A stretch of 64,000 nucleotides of DNA. Origin: an uncultured Alcaligenaceae bacterium. Its GTDB lineage: Bacteria > Pseudomonadota > Gammaproteobacteria > Burkholderiales > Burkholderiaceae_B. The notes under the pieces are model-generated. The model ran no database searches. It was given only the letters and a program-made list of their open reading frames with translations, and was not told the origin of the DNA. The position numbers and the translations under genes are program-made. The DNA is taken from NCBI GenBank assembly GCA_937908115.1, contig CALEQZ010000009.1, positions 11,495 through 75,494 of the forward strand, given 5' to 3'. Position 1 is the first letter of the stretch, and each line of letters opens with the position of its first letter. Below, piece by piece: positions 1 through 8,426 of the stretch.

Positions 1-127
1 TAACCGTGCCGCCCTTCTTGAGGGTGGTCTTCACCGCGCCGATCAGGGCCTCAAGGGCACGACCTGCCGCAGCCTTGGAGATGTCGGCCTTGCTGGCAAT
101 GTGGTCGATGAGTTCGGTTTTGTTCAT
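1..127 (-). CDS. hupB: DNA-binding protein HU, N-terminal part (cut by window edge)
   Basis: Only the first 42 codons are inside the window; the gene runs off the left edge. The protein begins MNKTELIDHIASKADISK and continues with an alanine-rich helix and LKKGG, which matches the N-terminal helix-turn-helix dimerisation part of HU-family nucleoid proteins (about 90 residues in full). HU bends DNA and compacts the nucleoid. A GAGGGG ribosome binding site lies about 9 bases before the ATG. HU and IHF subunits share this fold, but the MNKTELID start is typical of HU. The DNA-binding beta-arm lies outside the window, so the assignment rests on the N-terminus only. Confidence 0.85.
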   Translation of the reverse strand, partial: MNKTELIDHIASKADISKAAAGRALEALIGAVKTTLKKGGTV

Positions 128-442
128 TCAGGTTTACCCCTCACAAGGTACAAGGTTGTCGCTAAGCGTGGCCACCCGGCAGAGAGCCGCCGTCTCGCAA
201 ACGAGCAAAGAGGCTGCGCTTCAGCCTGTTGTTGTTGCCAAGCAAAATTTTGCTACTTCTGCGTCGCCCGAATCGGCCTGCCGGCCGCGGGTATGAACGC
301 AGTTGCGTATTAGGCCTCGCAGCCAAGCGGCTGTCAAGAAAAAACGGACCCTGACCCGCGTCAATGCTGCGTTTCGGGGCGACTTGATATTTCCGCGCGG
401 CATGATGCGCGACCCGCGCGCCCCGAAGCGGGGTGCCCGTCC
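128..442. other. Intergenic region upstream of hupB
   Basis: No convincing gene is present in these 315 bases. The region must hold the hupB promoter on the minus strand, but I see no clear -35/-10 pair. Close to the end of the next gene there is a hairpin, CCCCG-AAG-CGGGG (421-433), without a T-run. The arm TTTCGGGGCG near 371-380 is complementary to CGCCCCGAA near 419-427, so a larger stem-loop is also possible. Small open frames on both strands here look like composition artefacts. Confidence 0.5.
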
Positions 443-1684
443 CTACTTGCCGCAGGCGGCCAAGGCAGCTTCGAAATCGGCCAGCAGGTCGGCTTCGTCC
501 TCGATGCCGACCGATACGCGGATCAACCCGTCGGCGATGCCCATCTGCGCCCGGCGCTGCGGCCCCATCTCGTAGTAGATGGTGTGCGCTGCCGGCAATG
601 CGAGGGTGCGCGTATCGCCCAGGTGCGTGGCAAGCGCCACCACCTGCATGTGGTTCAGGAAATCGAAGCAGTCTACGCCTTCGGCAAGCTCGACGCCCAG
701 CAGGGCGCCGAAGCGGCCGCCGAACAGGCTGGCCGCGCGCGCATGCTGGGGATGCGAGGCAAGGCCCGGGTAGAGCACGCGGGCGATGCCCGGCCGGCCA
801 TCCAGGAAGCGGGCCAGCGCCAGCGCATTGCTGCACGCGCGGTCCATGCGCAACGCCAGCGTTTCGGCACCCACGGCGATGCGGTGCGCGGCCTCCGAAG
901 CCAGGGTTCCGCCCATGTCGCGCAGGCCTTTCTTCTTGATCTGGGTCAGTCCCCAGCCGCTGGACGGACCCTTGCGGTAAGTGTCCAGAATGTTCGGATA
1001 CGTGGACCAGTCGAACAAGCCGGTCTCGGTAATGGAGCCGCCCAGCGCATTGGCGTGGCCGCCGATGTACTTGGACAGGGAATTCATCACCAGCGAGGCG
1101 CCGACGTCCTTGCCCTTGAGTAGCCACGGCGAGGTCAGCGTGTTGTCCAGCAGGAAGACCAGGCCGCGTTCGCGGCACAGCTGCCCGATCGCCGCCAGGT
1201 CCGCCACCTGCGTGCCCGGATTGGCGATGGTCTCGGCAAAGACCATGCGCGTTTGCGGACGCAGCGCCGCGCGCACCGCATCGATGTCGGTCGCATCGAC
1301 CAGGGTCACCTCCACGCCCAGTTCCTGCAGGGTGCCGAGCAGGCTGTTGGTATTGCCGAAGATGTACTGGCTCGACACCAGGTGATCCCCCCGGCGCAGC
1401 AAGGTCATGAAAACCGCCGCAAGTGCAGCCATGCCGGTGGCGAAGCTGACGGTGGCCACGCCCTCCTCCATCAGCGTTACCTTGTTTTCCAGCGCCGCCG
1501 TGGTGGGCGTACCTTGGCGCGCGTAGCTGAAGCCGGGTTTACCCTGAAAGACCGCTGCCAGTTCGCGCGCGTCCGAATAGACGTACTGCGACGACGGGTG
1601 CATGGGCTTGTGCACGGCGCCGTGCTCGACCGCCTGGCGCCGGTCGGCGTGCAGGATGGAGGTGGTGAATCCTTGTTTGCGCAT
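443..1684 (-). CDS. Cys/Met metabolism PLP-dependent enzyme (O-succinyl/acetylhomoserine sulfhydrylase or cystathionine gamma-synthase type)
   Basis: The 413-residue protein has the fold-type I architecture of the Cys/Met metabolism PLP family (transsulfuration or direct sulfhydrylation of activated homoserine). Visible marks are the YARQGTPT loop near residue 54, the substrate/PLP-binding FATGMAA segment near 81, the cofactor aspartate in LLDNTLTSP (Asp180) and the Schiff-base lysine in SLSKYIGGH (Lys205). I chose the ATG at 1684 because family homology begins there; the open frame extends 26 codons further upstream without similarity. No good ribosome binding site is seen. It lies 41 bases downstream of rlmB on the same strand. 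Sequence alone does not separate a sulfhydrylase (MetZ-like) from a gamma-synthase or gamma-lyase. Confidence 0.85.
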   Translation of the reverse strand: MRKQGFTTSILHADRRQAVEHGAVHKPMHPSSQYVYSDARELAAVFQGKPGFSYARQGTPTTAALENKVTLMEEGVATVSFATGMAALAAVFMTLLRRGDHLVSSQYIFGNTNSLLGTLQELGVEVTLVDATDIDAVRAALRPQTRMVFAETIANPGTQVADLAAIGQLCRERGLVFLLDNTLTSPWLLKGKDVGASLVMNSLSKYIGGHANALGGSITETGLFDWSTYPNILDTYRKGPSSGWGLTQIKKKGLRDMGGTLASEAAHRIAVGAETLALRMDRACSNALALARFLDGRPGIARVLYPGLASHPQHARAASLFGGRFGALLGVELAEGVDCFDFLNHMQVVALATHLGDTRTLALPAAHTIYYEMGPQRRAQMGIADGLIRVSVGIEDEADLLADFEAALAACGK

Positions 1685-1725
1685 GACGGGAAGAAGTTGG
1701 GCAATAGGCGGGACGCGCCCGCAGT

Positions 1726-2463
1726 TTAACGCCGCCGCTGGCGCACGGCTTCGTACAGGCAAACGGCGCTGGCCACGCTGACGTTGAGGCTTTCGACCGA
1801 GCCATGCATGGGAATGGCCGCCAACAGGTCGCAGGTCTCGCGCGTGAGCCTGCGCATGCCTTCGCCCTCGGCACCCATGACCCAGGCCATCGGCAGCGTG
1901 GCGTCGACTTCGTGTATGGTGCGCGGTGCCTGGTCGTCGGTGCCCACCAGCCAGATGCCGCGCTCCTTGAGCGAGCGCATCGTGCGCGCAAGGTTGGTCA
2001 CGGTCAGGTACGGCACGGTATCGGCCGCGCCGCAGGCCACGCGCTGGACGGTGCTATTGATACCCACCGCGCGGTCGCGCGGCGCGATGACCGCATGCAC
2101 GCCGGCCGCATCGGCGGTGCGCAGGCACGCACCAAGATTGTGCGGATCGGTGATGCCGTCCAGGATCAGCAGCAGCGGAGCGCCCTGCACGCCGTCGAGC
2201 ACTTCGTCCAGGTCGGCCGCCAACTTGATCGGCTCGGCCAAGGCCACCACGCCTTGGTGCCGTGTGCCGCGCGCCAGGCCGGCCAGCCGCTCGGCATCGA
2301 CCGGATGCACCGGGCGGCCCGCCTGGCGCGCATGGTCTATAAGTGCCTGCATGCGGGCATCGCGGCGCTGCGCATCGACGTAAACATCCCGGATCGTGCC
2401 CGGCGCGTGGCGCAGGCGCGAGGTCACCGCATGAAATCCGGCCAGGACTTGGGTAGCAGCCAT
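1726..2463 (-). CDS. rlmB: 23S rRNA (guanosine-2251-2'-O)-methyltransferase RlmB
   Basis: This 245-residue SpoU (SPOUT, TrmH-type) methyltransferase should methylate G2251 in the peptidyl-transferase P-loop of 23S rRNA using S-adenosylmethionine. The N-terminal RNA-binding domain starts QVLAGFHAV. The three SpoU motifs are visible: ILDGITDPHNLGACLRTADA near residue 117, VMGAEGEGMRR near 196 and SLNVSVASAVCLYE near 225. Length fits the family. The ATG at 2463 is preceded by AAGGAA at good spacing; the open frame extends further upstream without homology. It lies between rnr and the Cys/Met enzyme on the same strand and may be cotranscribed with rnr, 115 bases away. Confidence 0.95.
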   Translation of the reverse strand: MAATQVLAGFHAVTSRLRHAPGTIRDVYVDAQRRDARMQALIDHARQAGRPVHPVDAERLAGLARGTRHQGVVALAEPIKLAADLDEVLDGVQGAPLLLILDGITDPHNLGACLRTADAAGVHAVIAPRDRAVGINSTVQRVACGAADTVPYLTVTNLARTMRSLKERGIWLVGTDDQAPRTIHEVDATLPMAWVMGAEGEGMRRLTRETCDLLAAIPMHGSVESLNVSVASAVCLYEAVRQRRR

Positions 2464-2578
2464 TGCATCATTTTCCTTGAAACGCTCGCCGGGCCGTGGG
2501 GATAAGCAGGCCCGGCGAAAGGCCTGCGGCGGTGCCAGCACAGGCGCCGCCGCGCGGGCGCTATCCTAGCTCAGCTTT

Positions 2579-5071
2579 TCAACGCCGCTTGCGCGCCGCG
2601 ACCTTGACAGGGGCCTTGCCGCGCTTGCGGGCCGCCGTGGCGGCCTGCGTGGCGGCCCTTTCGGCCTGCTTGGCACTTTTCTTGGCCTGCGCGCGACGCT
2701 CCTTGGCCGTACCCTTGAGCGTAGCCGGCTTGGGCGCCGCAGCCTTGCGCACGCGCCGCTCGGGCGCCTCGCCGCCGCGCGCGGCCGCCTTGCGCAGCAC
2801 ATCGAAACTGGTGCCGCGCACCAGGCGGAACTCGATGCGACGGGCTTCCAGGTCCACGCGCGAGACCTGCACCTGCACGGCGTCGGTCAGGCGATAGCGC
2901 ATGCCGGTGCGCTCGCCGCGCAATTCGTGCAGCGCCTCGTTGAACTGGAAGTACTCGCTGCCCAGCTCCGAGACGTGCACCAGCCCTTCGACGTGCAGCG
3001 TGTCCAGCGTGACGAAAATGCCGAAACTGGCCACGCCGGTGACCCGTCCGCTGAACACCTCGCCGACCCGCTCCTTGACGAACCAGCACTTGAGCCAGGC
3101 CTCGACGTCGCGCGAGGCCTCATCGGCACGCCGCTCGCTGGCCGACAGCAGCAGCCCCAGCTTTTCCCAAATGGCATGCTCGTGCTCACGCTGCGTGCTG
3201 CCTGGCACGGGCACGTGCGACTCCAGTTCCGGCACGTAGCGCCGGCCTTCGAGCAGGGCCTTGATCACGCGGTGCGTGAGCAGGTCCGGATAGCGGCGGA
3301 TCGGCGAGGTGAAGTGCGTGTAGGCCGGATACGCCAGGCCGAAGTGGCCGACATTGTCGGGGCTGTACATGGCCTGCTGCATCGAGCGCAGGCACATGGT
3401 CTGCAGTAGCTGGTAGTCCGGCCGGGACCGGGCCGATTCAAGCAGGTCGAGGTAGTCCTTGGCCGTGGGTTGGTCGCCGCCTTCGAGCTTCAATCCCAGC
3501 GTACGCAGGAATTCGCGCAACGCCTGCAGCTTCTCCGCCGTAGGGCCCTCGTGTATGCGATACAGGCCGGGATGCTTGCTGCGTGTCATGAAATCGGCCG
3601 CACAGGTGTTGGCCGCCAGCATGCACTCCTCGATGAGCTTGTGCGCATCGTTGCGCACGTAAGGGACGATCTGCTCGATGCGGCCCAACTCGTTGCAGAC
3701 GATGCGGGTCTCGACCGTATCGAAATCGATGGCGCCGCGCTTGCGGCGCGCCTGCGCCAGCAGCTGGTACAGCTCGTACAGGTGGCGCACGTGCGGCAGC
3801 ACCGGCCCCAGCGCGCGGGCCGCTGGCCCATCGGGCTGCTGCAGCGCCTCCCAAACCTGGGTATAGGTGGTGCGCGCATGCGAATGCATGACCGCGTTAT
3901 AGAACTGGTACGCCGTCACCGTGCCCGCGCGCGCGCCGCTTGCTGGTATGACCATGTCGCAGACCAGCACCAGCCGGTCCACGTGCGGGTTGAGCGAGCA
4001 CAGCCCGTTGGACAGCTTCTCGGGCAGCATGGGGATGACGCGGCGCGGGAAATACACGCTGGTGCCGCGCTCGAGCGCATCCTGGTCTAGCGCATCGCCC
4101 GGGCGGACATAGTGGCTGACGTCGGCGATGGCCACGACCAGCCGCCAGCCCGGGCGGGCGCGCTTGGCCGTGCCCAGGTTGACCGGCTCGCAGTAGACCG
4201 CGTCGTCGAAATCGCGGGCATCCTCGCCGTCTATCGTGATCAGCGGCACGTCACGCAGGTCCACGCGCTGCTTCAGGTCGGCGCGGCGCACTTCGTCGGG
4301 CAGCTTCTCGGCCTGGCGCATCGCAGCCGGGGAAAAGTCCACCGGCACGTCGAACTTGCGCACCGCGATCTCGATTTCCATGCCCGGGTCGTCGATCTCG
4401 CCCAGCACCTCGGCCACCCTGCCCAGGGGCTGGGTATGCCGGGTGGGCTGCTCGATGATCTCCACGGTGACGACCTGGCCGTGCTGGGCGTCGCCCGTCT
4501 CGCCCGGCGGTACCAGGATGTCGTGCTTGATGCGCTGGTCCTCGGGCACGACGATGTTCAAGCCGCGTTCATTGAGGAAGCGGCCCACCAGGCGGTTGGT
4601 GCGCCGCTCGATGACCTCGACGATGGTGCCCTCGGGCTTGCCGCGGTATTCGCCCGTGGGCTTGACCAGCACCCGGTCGCCATGCAGCACCTTGAGCATC
4701 TCGCGCGGCGACAGGAAGATGTCCGGGCCACCGTCGTCGCGCACCAGGAAACCGAAACCGTCCCGATGGCCCAGCACGCGGCCGGCCACGAAGTCCAGTT
4801 TGGTCGCCAGCAGCAGCACGCCCTTGCGGTTGGGCAGCAGCTGTCCATCGCGCTCCATGGCCGCCAGGCGGCGCTCGAAGCCCTTGAGGGTTTCCGGTTT
4901 GTCCAGGCCCATGCGGCGGGCCAGGTCCTGCGGCGAAAGCGGGGTCGCGACCGATCTCAGGGTGCGCAATATGGCTTCCCGGCTGGGGACGTCTGGATCG
5001 AAGTCGGCGGGCAAGTCGGGATTGGGTCGGGCAGATCTGTTTTTTGGGTCGTTGTTCGATCGATTTGCCAA
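2579..5071 (-). CDS. rnr: Ribonuclease R
   Basis: A 3'-5' processive exoribonuclease of the RNB family that degrades structured RNA and takes part in rRNA/mRNA quality control. Domains in order: an N-terminal winged-helix region (SREAILRTLRS), two cold-shock-like OB folds, the RNB catalytic domain with ITIDGEDARDFDDAV carrying the metal-binding aspartates, an S1 domain (VFSGRVTGVASFGIFV) and a lysine/arginine/alanine-rich basic tail. The start is uncertain. The frame is open to a GTG at 5128, but that region holds the divergent tRNA-Leu promoter. I prefer the TTG at 5071, which gives MANRSNNDP and 830 residues. Neither candidate has a strong ribosome binding site. Confidence 0.93.
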   Translation of the reverse strand: MANRSNNDPKNRSARPNPDLPADFDPDVPSREAILRTLRSVATPLSPQDLARRMGLDKPETLKGFERRLAAMERDGQLLPNRKGVLLLATKLDFVAGRVLGHRDGFGFLVRDDGGPDIFLSPREMLKVLHGDRVLVKPTGEYRGKPEGTIVEVIERRTNRLVGRFLNERGLNIVVPEDQRIKHDILVPPGETGDAQHGQVVTVEIIEQPTRHTQPLGRVAEVLGEIDDPGMEIEIAVRKFDVPVDFSPAAMRQAEKLPDEVRRADLKQRVDLRDVPLITIDGEDARDFDDAVYCEPVNLGTAKRARPGWRLVVAIADVSHYVRPGDALDQDALERGTSVYFPRRVIPMLPEKLSNGLCSLNPHVDRLVLVCDMVIPASGARAGTVTAYQFYNAVMHSHARTTYTQVWEALQQPDGPAARALGPVLPHVRHLYELYQLLAQARRKRGAIDFDTVETRIVCNELGRIEQIVPYVRNDAHKLIEECMLAANTCAADFMTRSKHPGLYRIHEGPTAEKLQALREFLRTLGLKLEGGDQPTAKDYLDLLESARSRPDYQLLQTMCLRSMQQAMYSPDNVGHFGLAYPAYTHFTSPIRRYPDLLTHRVIKALLEGRRYVPELESHVPVPGSTQREHEHAIWEKLGLLLSASERRADEASRDVEAWLKCWFVKERVGEVFSGRVTGVASFGIFVTLDTLHVEGLVHVSELGSEYFQFNEALHELRGERTGMRYRLTDAVQVQVSRVDLEARRIEFRLVRGTSFDVLRKAAARGGEAPERRVRKAAAPKPATLKGTAKERRAQAKKSAKQAERAATQAATAARKRGKAPVKVAARKRR

Positions 5072-5094
5072 TGCTGAAAATTCTCGTGTATAAT
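5065..5094 (+). promoter_or_regulatory. Sigma-70 promoter of tRNA-Leu(CAG)
   Basis: TTGCCA (5065-5070) and a perfect TATAAT (5089-5094) are separated by 18 bases and lie about 60 bases before the mature tRNA. The element overlaps the start region of rnr on the other strand, so the two transcription units are divergent and closely packed. Confidence 0.8.
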
Positions 5095-5155
5095 GCGCAG
5101 CTTCTGACGTTGACCACCGCTTCGGCACACAGCCTGACGGGGGTCAGACATCAGG

Positions 5156-5240
5156 GCCCAGGTGGCGGAATTGGTAGACGCGCATGGTTCAGGTCCATGT
5201 GCCGCAAGGTGTGGAGGTTCGAGTCCTCTCCTGGGCACCA
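5156..5240 (+). tRNA. tRNA-Leu, anticodon CAG
   Basis: The 85-base gene folds as a class II tRNA: acceptor stem GCCCAGG/CCTGGGC, D arm with GGTAGACGC, anticodon stem CATGG/CCATG with loop TTCAGGT (anticodon CAG, reading CUG), a long variable arm and a T arm with GGTTCGAGTCC. The CCA end is encoded. CUG is the main leucine codon in GC-rich genomes. It is flanked by its own promoter and a downstream terminator. Confidence 0.97.
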
Positions 5241-5310
5241 CGAAATTGTAGACGCAAAACGGGCTTGCTGCAGCGATGGCTGCAATGGTCCGGCTGGCCC
5301 CGGCGGCGAT

Positions 5311-5329
5311 GAGCCCCTCGGGGCTTTTT
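5311..5329 (+). terminator. Rho-independent terminator after tRNA-Leu
   Basis: AGCCC-CTCG-GGGCT followed by a T-run, about 70 bases downstream of the tRNA. A short GC-only stem with a tight loop and five T's fits an intrinsic terminator of the tRNA transcript. Confidence 0.7.
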
Positions 5330-5378
5330 GCTGTCCGCGGCAAATGAGCCGCGCCTTGGCGGACGCGGCCGTCATGAG

Positions 5379-6260
5379 TCAGCCGCGCCGTGCCGACCAC
5401 GTGCCATTGCGCGCGCCCGTGGTCGTACCTTGCATCGTCCGGCCCTGCACCGTGCCCGCGTAGCGCACGCCGCTGGCGGTGAAAGTGATCTCGTTACCGC
5501 GCAGGCGGGCGTCCGAAATGGGCGTGCCGGCCAGCGTACCCTCCAGCATCTGGTAGCGCTGCGCCAGCTTCAGCTCCTGGCCGTCCAGCCGCCAAGTCCC
5601 CTCGACCTTGGCCGGGACGATCCACAGCAGTGCCATGCACCAGTTCTGGCAGTCGCCGTCCACGCTGTCGGTGGCATCCGGCTGCCAGTCGCCCATGCGG
5701 AAAGTGTTGGATACGACGCGGGTGCCTGGCTCGAGTTCGAGCAGGCGCGGGCGCAGCTTCTCGTTGATCGACGGCAGCAGGAACATGGTGATGACGTCGG
5801 CCTGCGACAGGTCGGCCTCGAACAAATCGCCCGTGATGAAGGTGGCCCGCTCGGCCACATCGGCCTTGGCCGCGTTGCGGCGCGCGAGCTCGGCCATCTC
5901 CGGGTTGTATTCGACGCCTTGGGCAACGAGCCCGCGGCGCGCCGCGGCGATCACCGTGCGGCCATCGCCCGAGCCCAGGTCCATCAGGCGCTCGCCTGCG
6001 CGGACTTGGGCAAGGTCGAGCATCTTCTCGACCAGCTCCTGCGAGGTCGGCACCCAGACCACGTCCTTGCCCGCCTGGCCGACCTCAGGCTGGTAAGTGG
6101 TTTCCTGGGCCCCAGCGGCGGCCGGCATGGCCAGGACGGCTGCCAGCAGCATGGCCGGCCACACGGCTGGTCGACCCTTCCCATGCAGGCGCGCGCGCTT
6201 GGACGGACGGCGCACCGGGTGCGGCCGGTGTTGCGACAAGCGGCGAAGCGAAGCAAGCAT
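5379..6260 (-). CDS. Exported class I SAM-methyltransferase-like protein
   Basis: The 293-residue protein has a long basic N-region followed by a hydrophobic stretch (residues about 36-50, ending AAAGAQ) that looks like a cleavable signal peptide. After it comes a Rossmann methyltransferase core: LMDLGSGDGRT (motif I, SAM-binding) near residue 92, then GVEYNPEM and DLFEADLSQADVI. The C-terminal quarter (from about 210) is a separate beta-rich tail. The ATG at 6260 has an AAAAGGGG ribosome binding site; the frame is open further upstream without homology. Substrate is unknown. Export of a SAM-binding fold is odd because the periplasm has no known SAM pool; it may be membrane-anchored, or may not act as a methyltransferase. 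Confidence 0.75.
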   Translation of the reverse strand: MLASLRRLSQHRPHPVRRPSKRARLHGKGRPAVWPAMLLAAVLAMPAAAGAQETTYQPEVGQAGKDVVWVPTSQELVEKMLDLAQVRAGERLMDLGSGDGRTVIAAARRGLVAQGVEYNPEMAELARRNAAKADVAERATFITGDLFEADLSQADVITMFLLPSINEKLRPRLLELEPGTRVVSNTFRMGDWQPDATDSVDGDCQNWCMALLWIVPAKVEGTWRLDGQELKLAQRYQMLEGTLAGTPISDARLRGNEITFTASGVRYAGTVQGRTMQGTTTGARNGTWSARRG

Positions 6261-6448
6261 CGTGGATCCCCTTTTGTCGATGGTTGAGAACGCCCGCGCC
6301 TGCTGGCCGGACGCCCGGGACGGGAGCACCGCGACGCCGCGATTCGGCTCCCGGCACCCGTAATTGGATACCTGGGGCGCACTGCAGTTCCGTGCCCCCG
6401 GCGGTCGCTTCTTGGCTGGCCTGCGCGCCGCGCGTCCCTGGCGCGGCG

Positions 6449-6880
6449 CTATCCGGCCAAGCGGCAGGTCATCAGCCGATGCGCGATGCCGGCTTCCATG
6501 AATTCAGGGCCTTGCGCCACGAAGCCGTGACGCTCGTAAAAACCGATGGCGTGGATCTGCGCATTCAGCGCCAGCGCCTCATAGCGGTTGGCGCGGGCAT
6601 GCTCGACCAGGGCCTGGAGGATGCGGCTGCCGATGTGGCGGCCGCGCGCCTCGCGCAGCACCGCCATGCGCCCGATATGGCCGTCGGGCAGCAGCCGTCC
6701 GGTACCAAGGGCCTTGCCCTGGCCGTCGTAGGCGACCGCGTGCACTGAAACGGCGTCCATGTCGTCGAGCTCCAGCTCCGGCGGCACGGCCTGCTCGCGC
6801 ACGAAAACCGCATGGCGCACCGTGCTTGCGTCCTTGCCCAATTCTTCCCAATTGCCCAGCGCCACGCGCAACGACTCCAT
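6449..6880 (-). CDS. GNAT-family N-acetyltransferase
   Basis: A 143-residue protein covering a complete Gcn5-related acetyltransferase domain. The segment ALGTGRLLPDGHIGRMAVLREARGR carries the beta4 strand and the acetyl-CoA pyrophosphate loop (usual form R/Q-x-x-G-x-G/A), followed by IGSRILQALVEHAR and the beta5/alpha4 signature NAQIHAIGFYERHGF. The ElaA/YjcF-like order suggests a small-molecule or protein acetyltransferase; the substrate cannot be told. The ATG at 6880 follows GGAGGG at good spacing. It is divergent from arsB, with a 203-base gap between them that shows no clear operator. Confidence 0.85.
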   Translation of the reverse strand: MESLRVALGNWEELGKDASTVRHAVFVREQAVPPELELDDMDAVSVHAVAYDGQGKALGTGRLLPDGHIGRMAVLREARGRHIGSRILQALVEHARANRYEALALNAQIHAIGFYERHGFVAQGPEFMEAGIAHRLMTCRLAG

Positions 6881-7083
6881 CCCCGGTTCCCTCCTGTCGC
6901 GTCGGTTTGACGCCCCATTATCCATCGCGCAACCGGCGCGGCGCGAAATCGCTGCACCGGCCGCGACTGTCTCCTGCGGCCAACAGTGCCCCTGGAGCGG
7001 ACGCAGCCTGTGCAGCGCCCGCCCCCGCACAGGCGCCGGCGACGGTAGAATGGCGCGCCCTTTCCGTCCTGCCTCGCCGAGCG

Positions 7084-8367
7084 ATGATACTGGCCTGCCT
7101 GCTGTTTGCCCTGACGCTAGTGCTGGTGACTTGGCGGCCCCGAGGCCTTGGCATAGGCTGGGGCGCAGGCATCGGCGCGGCGCTGGCGCTGGCCGCCGGG
7201 CTGGTCGGCCCGGCCGACGTTGCCGCCGTCTGGCACATCGTCTGGAACGCCACGGCCACCCTGATCGCGATCATCGTCACCAGCCTGATACTGGATCGCG
7301 CCGGCCTGTTCGAATGGTGCGCGCTGCATGTGGCGCGCTGGGGCGGCGGCAGCGGATTGCGCCTGTTCGTGCTCATCGTCCTGCTGGGGGCGACCGTCAC
7401 CGCGCTGTTCGCCAACGACGGCGCGGCGCTGATCCTCACCCCCATCATCATGGAAATGATGCTGGCCATGGGGCTGGGCGCGCCGGCGACGATCGCCTTC
7501 GTCATGGCCGCCGGCTTCATCTCCGATGCGGCCAGCATCCCGCTGGTCGTCTCCAACCTCGTCAACATCCTAGTGGCCGACTTTTTCGGCATCGGCTTTA
7601 CCCGCTATGCGCAGGTCATGCTGCCCGTCAACCTGGCTGCGGTGGCTGCGTCGCTTGCAGCGCTGTTGGCGCTATACAAGGCCGCCATTCCCCGACGCTA
7701 CGACGTCCAGCACCTGCCCGCCCCGGCCAGCGCCGTGCGTGACCCCGTTACCTTCCGTGCCGGATGGGTGGTGCTGGGGCTGTTGCTGGCCGGCTTTTTC
7801 TGCCTGGAGCCGCTGGGCGTGCCCGTCAGCGCGGTGGCGGCCGCGGGCGCGGCCAGCCTGCTGGTGGTGGCCGGCCGCCGCCACCTGGTCGGCACGCGGC
7901 GCATCATGCGCGAGGCGCCCTGGCACATCGTCGCGTTCTCGCTGGGCATGTACCTGGTGGTCTACGGCCTGCGCAATGCCGGGCTGACCGCCTACCTGGG
8001 CGGCTTGCTCGAGCGCTGCGCCGACCACGGCGTCTGGGGCGCAGCCATCGGCACCGGCGTGACGGCCGCGCTGCTGTCGTCGGTGATGAACAACCTGCCC
8101 GCGGTGCTGGCCGTGTCGCTGGCCATCGGCGATGCGCAGGTCGGCGCCGCTGCGCGCGAAGCCATGATTTACGCCAACATCATCGGCAGCGACCTGGGGC
8201 CCAAGCTCACCCCCATCGGCAGCCTGGCCACGCTGCTCTGGCTGCACGTGCTGGCAAACAAAGGGCTGACGATCAGCTGGGGCCATTACCTGCGCGTGGG
8301 TGCAATCCTGACGCCGCCGGTGCTGCTGGCCACGCTGGCCGCGTTGGCACTGCGCCTGGGCGCGTGA
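7084..8367 (+). CDS. arsB: Arsenite efflux permease ArsB
   Basis: A 427-residue inner-membrane carrier with about 12 hydrophobic segments. It resembles the classical ArsB pump closely along its length: TWRPRGLGIGWGAGIGA near the N-terminus, WNATATLIAIIVTSLIL, ALFANDGAALILTP, and the C-terminal GSDLGPKLTPIGSLATL. ArsB exports arsenite and antimonite in exchange for protons, or with the ArsA ATPase. The ATG at 7084 gives the expected family length. No arsR, arsC or arsA lies next to it, so it is a lone pump gene here; its inducer and regulator are not visible. Confidence 0.93.
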   Translation: MILACLLFALTLVLVTWRPRGLGIGWGAGIGAALALAAGLVGPADVAAVWHIVWNATATLIAIIVTSLILDRAGLFEWCALHVARWGGGSGLRLFVLIVLLGATVTALFANDGAALILTPIIMEMMLAMGLGAPATIAFVMAAGFISDAASIPLVVSNLVNILVADFFGIGFTRYAQVMLPVNLAAVAASLAALLALYKAAIPRRYDVQHLPAPASAVRDPVTFRAGWVVLGLLLAGFFCLEPLGVPVSAVAAAGAASLLVVAGRRHLVGTRRIMREAPWHIVAFSLGMYLVVYGLRNAGLTAYLGGLLERCADHGVWGAAIGTGVTAALLSSVMNNLPAVLAVSLAIGDAQVGAAAREAMIYANIIGSDLGPKLTPIGSLATLLWLHVLANKGLTISWGHYLRVGAILTPPVLLATLAALALRLGA

Positions 8368-8426
8368 GGCCCGCGCCCGGCGCGGCCTCCGTTATGCTTG
8401 GCGCTGGCGAAAGACTGGAGAAGGCC

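Noticed and set aside
8366..8389. GAGGCC...GGCCTC inverted repeat at the arsB stop as a terminator
   Set aside because: It overlaps the stop codon, has no T-run, and a coding region follows within 40 bases.
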